Assembly: GCA_965116115.1 (NCBI GenBank)
Contig: OZ220486.1
Coordinates: 4,278,001-4,342,000 of the forward strand
From: JAPOXR01 sp965116115
GTDB lineage: Bacteria; Pseudomonadota; Alphaproteobacteria; Rhodobacterales; Rhodobacteraceae
Length of the DNA: 64,000 bases
Reading direction: 5' to 3'
This document shows, piece by piece, positions 44,468 through 53,194 of the stretch. The notes under the pieces were generated by a model. It saw nothing but the letters and a program-made list of their open reading frames with translations, was not told the DNA's origin and ran no database searches. Position 1 is the stretch's first letter; each line of letters begins with the position of its first letter. The translations under genes were made by a program, and so were the position numbers.

Positions 44468-45372
44468 CAGGCAGCCTTGGCTTCGGCTTTGACTTGATCG
44501 AGAATCCGGTTCAGCTCCCCTTCCTGCAGTTTCTGGATATCATCCTGATATTTGAGCACCGCTCCAAGCGTATCGGCGATGACTTCCGGAGAAAGTTCGG
44601 CCGCGTCGAGCGCCAGCAGGCATTTCGCCCAGTCGACCGTCTCGGCGATTCCGGGCTTCTTGAACAGATCCTCGGACCGGAGTTTCTGCACGAAGGCGAC
44701 GATCTCCCGGCTCAGAGACTCTGAAGCCAGAGGAGCGCGGAGACGCACGATTCTCAGTTCCTGCTGGAAGCCGGGATACTCGACCCAGTGATAGAGGCAG
44801 CGCCGTTTCAGCGCGTCATGAACCTCGCGGGTCCGGTTGGATGTCAGCACCACGGCCGGCGGCTGTTCGGCGCGGATCGTGCCGAGTTCCGGAATCGTGA
44901 TCTGAAATTCACTCAAAGCTTCGAGAAGAAACGCTTCGAACGGCTCATCGGTCCGGTCGATCTCATCAATCAGCAGCACCGGCGCCGGTCCCCGCGGCGG
45001 GCGCAGGGCGTTGAGCAGCGGCCGGGCGATCAGGAATTCCTCGGAAAACAGCTCGCTCTGCAGTTTTTCGCGGTCGGCGTTTCCCGCCGCTTCCGCTGTT
45101 CGGATGGCAATCATCTGAGCCGGGAAATTCCATTCGCAGACCGCGGACGCCGAATCGAGGCCCTCATAACACTGGAGCCTGATCAGCGGTCTGCCGGTCA
45201 TCCCGGCGATCGCCTCGGCGATCGCAGTTTTGCCCACACCTGCCTCGCCTTCCAGAAAGAGCGGGCGGGCCAGCTTCAGCGACAGGAACACCACAGCCGC
45301 GAGCGGCCTCGGGCAGACATAATCCGATTCCGCAAGACGGGACTGCACGCTGTCGATTGTCATGGCACTCAT
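44467..45372 (-). CDS. coxD: MoxR-type AAA+ ATPase CoxD
   Basis: 301 residues. Walker A GEAGVGKTAIAEAIAG near residue 42, Walker B VLLIDEIDRTDEPFEAFLLE, sensor 1 PAVVLTSNRTREVHD and arginine-finger region RCLYHWVEYP are intact. It is a chaperone-like ATPase needed, with CoxE, for active-site maturation. It is the first gene of the accessory operon coxD-coxE-xdhC-fusion, with coxSLM following at 40570. ATG 45372 is used; an ATG three codons later is possible. Confidence 0.92.
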   Translation of the reverse strand: MSAMTIDSVQSRLAESDYVCPRPLAAVVFLSLKLARPLFLEGEAGVGKTAIAEAIAGMTGRPLIRLQCYEGLDSASAVCEWNFPAQMIAIRTAEAAGNADREKLQSELFSEEFLIARPLLNALRPPRGPAPVLLIDEIDRTDEPFEAFLLEALSEFQITIPELGTIRAEQPPAVVLTSNRTREVHDALKRRCLYHWVEYPGFQQELRIVRLRAPLASESLSREIVAFVQKLRSEDLFKKPGIAETVDWAKCLLALDAAELSPEVIADTLGAVLKYQDDIQKLQEGELNRILDQVKAEAKAA

Positions 45373-46375
45373 TTCAGCGGACTCGCAAGCGCTTGACGGC
45401 GGCGTCCGCGGTCAGAGAATGCATGGCGACGCTCTCCGCCGTCCATTGCGGGCAAACTCACCGGGCGGCGGCTGAATTTGATCAAGAACGCGCCAAGCCT
45501 GTGAAGGCCAGGCATGTCAGCGGCGCCGCGCTCGGCGCACCCGAACATCCGGGCCGTCCGGCAGCGGATATCCCGGGCGGCTTGATGCGCAACGAAACGA
45601 CCCGGTTCAGGCGAACCGCAGGACAAGGATTCCCGGCAATGCCGCCGGCCAAGAGACCGAATGGCAAGCTGGTCAGGACCGGTCACCGCGCACCGGCGAG
45701 CCGATCATGTCCGACTGGAGCAGACCGAGGGCGACCGTTCGGCAAACGCGGACTGCCCTGCGGAAGAAACGCGTCGCGCCCCCGCAGGCAAGCGCGGTTG
45801 TCTTGTGCCTGTCGATTGTCCTGCCGACATGTTCTACAGTGCTTGCCTGAATCAAAGTCCTGCCGGTCCCGACTTCCGCGGAAGCCGCCCGTTCGGTCTG
45901 TTGCACGGCAGTCCCGCCTGACTGCCTGTCGATGGCTTCGGTTCCGCCGGCGCCGGTCTGTGCCATGATATCTTGTCCTCCGCATCGTGACGATATGCCC
46001 ACACGGCGTCTTTTTCAACCGGCGGAATTGCTGTCAGCGCCGGTGGCCTATTGTCTCAAGGGAAAACGCTGCGGCAACAGCGGACAAAAGTCCCGCCGGC
46101 GCAATTCTCGGTTTGGCGGCGCAGTCACATGATGAGCGCGGTGATTCGTCTGTCCGGATGAATTGCGGGTGCGGAACATGCGGATGAAACTTCGGCTGTT
46201 ACCCGCTCAATGCGGGAACATCGGGAAAGCGTCAGGCGTGATCGGTCTTCGTGAAATCATTGCCGGCACAATAACCGCATGCAGGACTCTCGCTTCGGCA
46301 GCCCGGCGATTGCAACACTCAACCGCCCGCAATATTGATGTTTCAGCGCGGCTACCGGAAGCGGAACATTGCTAA
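45373..46375. other. No gene recognised
   Basis: About 1 kb upstream of coxD. Overlapping frames on both strands are arginine-rich and lack family motifs or good starts. It may be a decayed gene plus promoter DNA of the cox accessory operon. Confidence 0.4.
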
Positions 46376-46383
46376 TAAGAAAG

Positions 46384-46588
46384 GGCTCAATTTGCAAATC
46401 GTATGCATGGCCTTTCGGTTCCGGCAGAAAATAATGTGCGGGAGGAGGCATTTTTCAGCTGAACATACTGATACTATTGCAGAATAGTTGTCGAGATATC
46501 TGGCCAAACCGCTTGTGATCTATCACCTCTGTCTCCTTAGTATATAAGCATATTACAGTACGGATGCATACGATTTGCAAATTGAGCC
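46384..46588 (+). repeat. IS1595-type MITE, 205 bp, with 8-bp target duplication
   Basis: Perfect 25-bp inverted repeats form its ends (46384-46408 and 46564-46588; outermost bases GGCTCAATTTGCAAATC). TAAGAAAG is duplicated exactly on both sides (46376-46383 and 46589-46596), the size usual for IS1595. The 155-base interior has no coding content. The same end sequence, with differences, terminates the IS1595 transposase relic at 10122-10146. The insertion lies 11 bases before the abrB start codon. Confidence 0.93.
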
Positions 46589-46599
46589 TAAGAAAGCGA

Positions 46600-47604
46600 A
46601 TGGCCACGCTGGCATACGCCGCCGCGGGCGCGGCCCTGCTCGCCTTTCTCGGGGTTCCGCTGCCATTGCTGCTGGGCCCCATGGCCGGCCTGCTGGCTGC
46701 CGCAGTCATCAGACTGCCAATGTCCGACATGGGCGGTTTCGGAACGTACATGCGGACTTTTCTAGGCGTGGCGATCGGCTCGACCGTCACGCCGGAACTG
46801 CTGGCAGGCATCCCCGCCATCGCGGTATCGCTGGCATTCGTCGTTCCGTTCACGGCTCTGGCCGGGTCGCTTGGGTTCATGCTGTTCCGGCGCATCGGAT
46901 TCGACCGCAGGACATCATTCTATTCGGCGATGCCGGGCGGGCTGCAGGACATGCTGATATTCGGCGAAGAGGCGGGCGGCAATGTGCGCGCGATTTCAAT
47001 CATTCACGCGACGCGGGTCTTGGTGATTTTTGTTTTCGTTCCTTTGGCCACGACGGTCATCTGGGGTTTGGATCTGGATCGTCCTCCCGGTCAGTCTGTC
47101 GTTCACTTGCCCCGGTTTGAAGTGGCTCTCATGTGTCTTGCCGGGCTTGCCGGCTGGCGGGGCGCGGCCAAAATCGGAATCCCGGGACCATCGCTCATCG
47201 GGCCCATCATTCTGACTGCCGCGTTTTCGCTCGCGGGCTTGGTCAATACGCGGCCTCCGGTTGAAATGCTCTGGGCGGCGCAGTTCTTCATCGGCATCGG
47301 CGCAGGCGCCCGCTATGCCGGGATCACCGCGTATGAAACAAGGAACTATGTGCTCGCCGGAGCGGCCTGCAGTTTCTTGACCGGCTGTTTCAGCATTCTG
47401 ATGATTGCCGCGGTCACCTCGATTCTCGACGCGGATCCGCTGGCGGCGTTTCTGGCTTTCCTGCCCGGCGGCCAAGCGGAAATGGCCATGATCGCGGTGA
47501 TTGCCGGAACCGATGTCGCCTACGTCGTCACGCACCATATCACGCGGATTTTTCTGGTCATTCTGTTCGCGCAGGTTTTTGCCGGCTGGCTGAAACGGAG
47601 TTGA
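46600..47604 (+). CDS. AbrB-family membrane protein (putative transporter)
   Basis: 334 residues with about ten hydrophobic helices, starting MATLAYAAAGAALLAFLGVP. Two AbrB repeats are recognisable: LLGPMAGLLAAAVIR with GGFGTYMRTFLGVAIGSTVT, SAMPGGLQDMLIFGEEAGGN, and GPSLIGPIILTAAFSLAG with LAFLPGGQAEMAMIAVIAGT in the second half. The family was once annotated 'ammonia monooxygenase'; it is now considered a membrane transporter or regulator of unknown substrate. A MITE just upstream adds an in-frame ATG (46564) that could extend the protein by 12 residues; AAGAAAG close to ATG 46600 is the only nearby ribosome site. Confidence 0.87.
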   Translation: MATLAYAAAGAALLAFLGVPLPLLLGPMAGLLAAAVIRLPMSDMGGFGTYMRTFLGVAIGSTVTPELLAGIPAIAVSLAFVVPFTALAGSLGFMLFRRIGFDRRTSFYSAMPGGLQDMLIFGEEAGGNVRAISIIHATRVLVIFVFVPLATTVIWGLDLDRPPGQSVVHLPRFEVALMCLAGLAGWRGAAKIGIPGPSLIGPIILTAAFSLAGLVNTRPPVEMLWAAQFFIGIGAGARYAGITAYETRNYVLAGAACSFLTGCFSILMIAAVTSILDADPLAAFLAFLPGGQAEMAMIAVIAGTDVAYVVTHHITRIFLVILFAQVFAGWLKRS

Positions 47605-48041
47605 ACCGGGGCACTCGGCGCCGGAACGACCTCTGAAGCGTTTTCAGGCGGTTATCATCCCGGTGATGCCGGGAACGGACATCATGACGCGGCAAGCCCG
47701 GGCCTGACCGGGACCGCTGTTGACGTGCTTCTCGATGCCGTTTTCGAAATCCTCTTTCCGCCGGCCGGCGGCCTCTCCTTCGGACCCGGCCTGTCAAGCC
47801 GTCCGCGCGCGCCGCGGAAGCATCCGGAACGGCCCCGGCATTTTCCGCGGCTTGCGGCTCCCGCATCACGGCGGGAAATGTTCCCCCAGCGGTGTGCTCC
47901 GGTCTTGTGCGCCGATGCTGTAGGTCAGCCGCGCTCCCCGAATTCGGAGAGCGATTCTTAACGACAAAACGAGAGTTGCAGGAAACATGACGATTATCCA
48001 CGGCGGGGCTGCGGCGGCCTCCGAGAAAACGGGCGTGAACT
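47605..48041. other. No gene recognised
   Basis: GC-rich DNA between the AbrB-family gene and the C-tract. No reading frame has a recognisable family. The promoter of the lipoprotein gene should lie in the last 100 bases; AACGACAAAACGAGAGTTGCAGGAAAC (AT-richer) at about 47962 is the only obvious change in composition. Confidence 0.35.
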
Positions 48042-48047
48042 TTGCCT

Positions 48048-48059
48048 CCCCCCCCCCCC
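48048..48059 (+). repeat. C12 homopolymer directly before the lipoprotein start codon
   Basis: Twelve C residues are followed at once by ATG 48060. The tract takes the place where a ribosome binding site would be. If translation began at the in-frame TTG 48042 the tract would lie inside the coding region, and a one-base change would switch frame. Confidence 0.9.
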
Positions 48060-48935
48060 ATGAAAACCGCGGTTTTCTCGGCCTTGACGGTCGCGGCGCT
48101 GTTGCTCGCGGGCTGCTTCAGCGGTTCGTCCGGGACCGCGACACCGGCTGAACCAGCCGAGCCAACCGAACCGGCCGAGCCAACCGAACCGCCGGGCAGC
48201 GGCGAAGACCAAGGGGTTCGCCTTGGCGATTTTGTCTGAGAACAACGGCGATATCGTCAAGAGTAGCGGTGCTTCGCTGACCGATGAGAAAGTAGGTCTT
48301 TATCTGGTCGGGTACCCGGACGCGCAGGGAAAACCTGTCCTCGCGGGAGGCAGATCCTTCTTGGCTTTGATACCCAGTCCCGCCTCTAATCCGTTCGTCA
48401 CGGCCACGAACGCTCCCGGCCTCGGCGCCGGCTGGAACGGCTATGAGATGATACGCAAATTGGCTGACGGGTCGACACAGCGCATTATCTGGTACAACAA
48501 CCGGGCACAGCCCGCGCCGGCCGGAGCGTTCAAAGACGTCTTCACCGAGGACGGATTCGACAGCGCCGAAAACATGGTGAAATCGACCGATGCGAGAAGC
48601 GGCAGCAGAGGCTTTCGAAAATACCGCACGTCCTTCAGCGAACTGGCGGTCTCTCCGTCCTTCCCGACGGCTGCCGGAACCAAAACCTTCACCAAGGGCG
48701 GGGCCGCGTTCGCGGGCACCTTCGCGGGCGTGGCCGGCAAGTTCGCATGCACTGCGGCCGAGGACTGCACCGTGACCAGAAACGCGGACGGGTCGATCTT
48801 GATCCCGGAAAGCGGAACCGCCGTCCTGACTTTCATCGCTGACGACCCGGACGCCCGGGTCACGATGCTGGACGGCGTTTACACCGTCATGGGCTACTGG
48901 CTGCAGGAGCCGTCGGACGCCGACGGGACATACTA

Positions 48936-49769
48936 CTAGGTAGTGGACTCAATTATCCCCTTTGCGTCATTCCGCAGCATGCAGCGGATGACGGTCAGGA
49001 TGACAGCGGCGGCGAAGTTGCGGGCCCGCTTGTCAAAGCGGGTCGCGACCCGCCGGAACTCTTTGATTCTTCCGAAGAAACGCTCAATGACATTGCGCTT
49101 CGCATAGACAGCTTTATCCAGCGGCCGCTGCTGCCTGCGGTTCGACTTCGACGGAATGACGGCCCGGCAGCCGGCTTCCGCCGCCTGCTTGAGAACGGCC
49201 TCGGTGTCGTAAGCCTTGTCGGCGATCAGGACGCAGCCGGCTTCAAGGCCGTCAAGAAGGGGCGCCGCCTCGGCGCAGTCGGCGGCCTGCCCGGGCGACA
49301 AGCGCATGCGGCGCAGCCCGCCCTTGCCGTCGACCATGGCATGAATCTTCGTCGTCCATCCGCCCCGGGAACGCCCGATCTCCTGCGGCTCGCCGTCCTT
49401 GCGCGACCCGGCGGCATGGCGGTGAGCGCGGATCGACGACGAGTCGATCATCCGGCTCCGCGGCGCCGGATCGCCGTCGTCTTTTTCGTCCGCGGCTTCT
49501 TCTTCCGCTTCTTCAAGCCGTTGAAGATCATCAAGAATCTTCTGCCAGCGGCCCGATTTGCTCCAGCGGGTAAAACGGTTGTAACAAGTCGTGTAAGGCC
49601 CGTAACGCTCGGGCAGATCCCGCCATGGCATGCCGGTGCGCAGCACGAAAAATATCCCATCCATTACCTTACGGTCGTCCTTGCGCGGCGGCCCGGGCAG
49701 GCCTTTCGGCATCACACGCTCCATCCGCTGCCATTGCTCGTTCGTCATGTCATGCCGGCTGCCGATCAT
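48936..49769 (-). CDS. IS5-family transposase (copy 2)
   Basis: 277 residues, same DDE motifs as copy 1 (MIDSSSIRAHRHAAGS, IADKAYDTEAVLKQAA, NVIERFFGRIKEFRRV). It reads VMDGIFFVLRTGMPWRDLPE and GRSRGGWTTKIHAMVDGKGG where copy 1 has small replaced clusters; this copy agrees better with the family, so it is likelier to be the active form. Its TAG stop again comes from the target CTA. Confidence 0.95.
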   Translation of the reverse strand: MIGSRHDMTNEQWQRMERVMPKGLPGPPRKDDRKVMDGIFFVLRTGMPWRDLPERYGPYTTCYNRFTRWSKSGRWQKILDDLQRLEEAEEEAADEKDDGDPAPRSRMIDSSSIRAHRHAAGSRKDGEPQEIGRSRGGWTTKIHAMVDGKGGLRRMRLSPGQAADCAEAAPLLDGLEAGCVLIADKAYDTEAVLKQAAEAGCRAVIPSKSNRRQQRPLDKAVYAKRNVIERFFGRIKEFRRVATRFDKRARNFAAAVILTVIRCMLRNDAKGIIESTT

Positions 49770-49857
49770 TTCAAATCTCCTTCAAGCATTCTCACCGCTG
49801 GTCGCGCGGCACTGTGCCGCAACCAGCTCGGCATGTCAAATATTTGAGGACACAACC
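48939..49857 (-). mobile_element. IS5-family (IS427-like group) element, copy 2, 919 bp
   Basis: Same ends and length as copy 1. TA flanks both sides (48937-48938 and 49858-49859). It splits the TbpB-like gene in its family-conserved GYWL...GTAVYTG region; the host frame is closed by TA plus the element's first G, giving TAG. Confidence 0.93.
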
Positions 49858-50449
49858 TAAGGCATACGTCCTTTCCCGAATTCGACCAAGCCTGTGGGGA
49901 ATATGGCGGGGACCGCGGGAATCACCGGCACGGCTGTCTACACGGGTTCCGCGACCGGCGCGTACGCGGCGCGCGGCGCGGGCGCGGCGGCGGAGACGCG
50001 GGGCGGACTCTTCACCGCGACGGCGACCATTGACGCCGATTTCAGCGCCGACAAGCTGAGGGGATCCGTAAAGGACTTCAAGGACAGCGGCGGACAGACG
50101 CTCCCGGGCTGGTCGATCCAATTCACCGAACAGGACATTGAAAATGAGGCGCATACAGCGGACATGAACCGACTGCGAATAGCCTGAACCGGGGTTCCAA
50201 ATATTTCCACGATATCAGCGGCTACCTCAGCGGGAAGGGCGCTGACGGTCAGGCTTGGCGGCGGGGCGTGTGGTCGGCTACTTTCGGCGAGGGACAGGAA
50301 ACGGGCACGAATCATCCCAACACGGTGGCCGGCCAGTTCGGCGCGACGACCCTCGAGGACAACCGTGAATTGCCCGACACGGGCGCGTTCACCTCGGTAC
50401 GGGGCATCTACCACGCCGGGAAACAGTAAGGCGGAAGAGCCGTCCGCCG

Positions 50450-50480
50450 GCGGGGGAGGAGTAACCGGGCTCCTCCCGCT
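50450..50480 (+). terminator. Hairpin after the lipoprotein gene
   Basis: GGGAGGAG (50454-50461) pairs with CTCCTCCC (50470-50477) around an eight-base loop, with partial extension outward. It follows the lipoprotein stop by 20 bases. There is no long T-run. Confidence 0.5.
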
Positions 50481-50939
50481 GATCCTTGAAAAGGATGCGC
50501 CGGCTGCCGAGGCAGGGCCGGGAGACGGTCATATCCGACAATCCGGACGTTCATTAAATCGGAACCGCCTCACGAAGCCGGCCTCGCCGGACGCGCGCCC
50601 GTAACCGTGCAGCTGCGCGTTCTGCGCGGGCGTTGCCCGCGCACCGACGATAACCGCGGCCTGAAGCCCCGCAGAACGAAATGCCGGCGCTCGACGCTCA
50701 GCCGGAACACGCGGGTCAAATCCTTACGGGCCGGGCGCGCCGTCCTCCGGTGAACGGGAACCCGGCGCGGGCGGGTTCGGGACGAACGCGGTCCAGTTCC
50801 GGACGCGCTTCAAACATGGTGTTGAATATATCCGCGTCCATGCCGAGCGAAGCGCCACGCCTCTTTTCCGCGGCCCCGGGCGCCGGCGCAGCTGTGACCG
50901 CAAGGCCGCGGGCGAGGCATTTCCGGATGAAGATAAAGC
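50481..50939. other. No gene recognised
   Basis: DNA between the hairpin and the IS66 element. It contains a further short hairpin (GCGCGGGC-GTT-GCCCGCGC at about 50625) and open frames without recognisable motifs. Confidence 0.35.
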
Positions 50940-52474
50940 GTAACTGGTCAGGTAGATTTTTTCACTTGATTTTGTTTTGTCCGTGTGTTTGGATCCCTTG
51001 TCAAGAAATCAAGAAACGACATTGAGCGGAACAGCGCAAGCCGTGGATATGCGGGATATGAGTTCAGATCAGTTTTCAGCGGAGCGGGTCCGATGACGGG
51101 CGGCCTTCCGGCGGCGCGTGACAGGATCGCCGCCGAGCGGGATGAAGCCGCCGCGGCGCTTGCGGCTGCGCAAGGCCGCGTTTGCGAGCTTGAGCGGCGG
51201 CTGGGAATGAACAGCGGCAACAGCTGCAAGCCGCCTTCGAGCGACGGGTTTTCCAGGCCGGGGCGGAAGAATAAAGGCTTCATCGGGCCGCAGGTCGGGC
51301 GGGCAGCCCGGTCATAAGGGAACGACGATGAGCCTTGTCGAGACCCCGGACGGGGTCGAGGATCATCATCCTGATGTCTGCGGCGGGTGCGGCGCGTCCC
51401 TGGCCGGGGCGGCATCGGAAGGGTATGTCCGGCGGCAGGTCGCGGACATCCCGCCGGTCGCGCTGGAGACCGTTGAACACCGGGTTCACAGAGCGGTCTG
51501 CCCCGGCTGCGGGGCGGTGAGCGCGGGCCGTTTTCCGGAGGGCGTGAAGGTCCCGGCGCAGTACGGTCCGGGAGTGCGCTCGACCGTGCGTTACCTGTCG
51601 GCGGCGCAGATGATGCCGCGTCGGCGGCTGGCCGGGCTGATTGAGAGACCTGTTCGGCGCATCCGTGTCCCCGGGAACGGTTTCTTCTTTGCTCGACAGC
51701 GGAGCCGGGAGGTTTTCCGGCTTCGCCGGGCATGTCGGCGCCTCGGCGGCGAAGGCCGCGGCGATGCAGCCGCGGACGTGACCGGCATCGCGGTTCATGA
51801 CTTTCAGCAACCGTACTGGAATATAGCCGGCGTGAGCCATGGGCGCTGCGTCGCTCATATCCTGCGCGGACTCGACGCTCTGACGGAGTTTCACGGCGAG
51901 GCCTGGTCGGCGGAGATGAGGAAGCTGCTTCAAGGGGCGGTGCGCGCCGGAGAACCGCTGTCCGCGGAGGCGGCGGACCGGATCGAAAGGGAGTATGACG
52001 GGATCGTCGCCGCCGCCGTCGCCTGGCACGGGGAGCTGCCGCCGCCGGACGGCGGGAAGCGGAAGCGGCGCGGGAGACGGAAAAACGCAAGGGCCTGAAC
52101 CTCGCCCTGCGGCTGCGGGATCATCGGGAGGGCGTCCTGATGTTCACGCGCGATCCGGCGGAGCCGGCGACGAATGATCAGGCCGAGCGGGACCTGCGGA
52201 TGCTGAAAGTGCATCAGAAAATATCCGGCTGTTACCGGAGCGAGCGCGGGGCCCGGAACCATGCAGTCCTGCGGACGCTGATCGAGACCGCCCGCAAGCA
52301 GGGCCGGCCCGTCCTTGACGCGCTCCGGACGGAGCCGGCGGATCTGAACCTCAGACTGACCGATTCCTGAGGGAGCTCCGCTTCTGAATCCCGCGCTTCC
52401 GAAAAATATTTCAATGACGCTGGCGGCGGATGATCCGGTCTCCGGGAGCGCTTGCCGGATACCTGACCAGTTAC
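50940..52474 (+). mobile_element. IS66-type element C, 1535 bp, with 8-bp target duplication
   Basis: The ends are GTAACTGGTCAGGTA and, inverted, GTAACTGGTCAGGTA. GATAAAGC is duplicated exactly on both sides (50932-50939 and 52475-52482), the duplication size of IS66. Only one transposase gene is present, without the small accessory frames of classical IS66, as in the shorter subgroup. The transposase is broken although the borders are perfect. Confidence 0.93.
51094..52373 (+). pseudogene. IS66 transposase of element C, frameshifted
   Basis: N-terminus MTGGLPAARDRIAAERDEAA, coiled-coil, then LERRLGMNSGNSCKPPSSDG. A frame change near 51315 is followed by VEDHHPDVCGGCGASLAG (zinc finger), GVKVPAQYGPGVRSTVRYLS, then another disruption that removes the VHVVCTELLSFF segment, HILRGLDALTEFHGEAWSAE, and after 52098 a third frame with NDQAERDLRMLKVHQKISGC. 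It is more complete than copies A and B but cannot encode an active protein. Confidence 0.9.
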
Positions 52475-52729
52475 GATAAAGCGTCCCGCGCTCATGACAT
52501 CCCGGCTGCGGACCGTCCTGACATCTTGGAGCTGCCTTCGCCCGATTGCCGAACATGACCGCCTTTTGCCCCAAGGCTTTCGCTTTTGGATGTTCCCGCA
52601 TTCCGATCAGCGCGCTGCGTTTCATTAAAGCCTGGACAATGCGGACAGAGACAGGCGGACAGCTGATTGCTGACCGGGCACATCCTTAGCTTGATTCATA
52701 TTAGGCCCTGTACCCAAAAAATTGAAGGG

Positions 52730-52753
52730 CTTAGCCGATATATATCGGCTAAG
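52730..52753. promoter_or_regulatory. Perfect 24-bp palindrome, candidate operator
   Basis: The half-site CTTAGCCGATAT is followed at once by its exact complement. It lies about 440 bases before the sugar-transporter operon starting at 53195 and could be the operator for an unlinked repressor. The rest of 52483-53194 has no gene; a weak trace of an IS5-type transposase N-terminus (RRISALL...GIIRPEKL, about 52880-52990) is possible. Confidence 0.4.
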
Positions 52754-53194
52754 GAATCGGCAACAAGATGACGCTAAAGTCCTTTGCTATCCTTTAGGCG
52801 TGAATGCCCGGGAAGTCCGCGGGCCATGTGCGGATCCCGGCACAGAGAAGGCGGCGCCAGCTGTTGGCGGCCCGCCGAGTTCCGCCGCATCTCCGCGCTC
52901 CTCTCGTCGGGTCGACCGGCAAAAAACCCTTTGCCACGCACCCGCGGCATCTGCTATGGCATCATCCGGCCAGAGAAACTGTTGACCGGCCCCGGACTAT
53001 AACATTTCAGAGTTTGGTCGGGGGATTGAAACGGCGCCGTCATGCTGCATCCGGCATTCGGTTGCGTGCTGGTCGGGGCGTGCCTTGGAACGGAAGCCGG
53101 TATGCGTTCCGATACCCCCGGCCGCGGCGGCATGGTCGGAAAAAGCACGAAGCTCGGAAGACAGGGAATCTGTACGTTCAATAAGGAGGATGAC

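Larger units (their letters stand above)
48060..50429 (+). pseudogene. TbpB/HpuA-like surface lipoprotein, frameshifted and split by IS5
   Basis: A lipoprotein signal MKTAVFSALTVAALLLAGC with Cys at 19, then an EPAEPT-repeat linker. At GGGG (48213-48216) the frame is lost; with GGG it would continue QGFALAILSENNGDIV. The next section (to 48936) carries GRSFLALIPSPASNPF and AGKFACTAAEDCTV up to GYWLQEPSDADGTYY. After the IS (from 49860) GTAVYTGSATGAYAAR, GLFTATATIDADFSADKL and LPGWSI continue the family, then a second frame change (about 50150-50190) leads to GVWSATFGEGQ, HPNTVAGQFGATT and GAFTSVRG. These are hallmarks of the transferrin-binding-protein-like beta-barrel lipoproteins. Confidence 0.85.

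Noticed and set aside
45673..46018. Possible small cox accessory gene upstream of coxD
   Set aside because: Overlapping minus-strand frames lack any CoxG or other accessory motif and have a composition like random GC-rich sequence.
48096..48200. 18-bp in-frame repeat (EPAEPT) in the lipoprotein linker as a second phase switch
   Set aside because: Eighteen is a multiple of three, so copy changes alter only linker length, not the frame.
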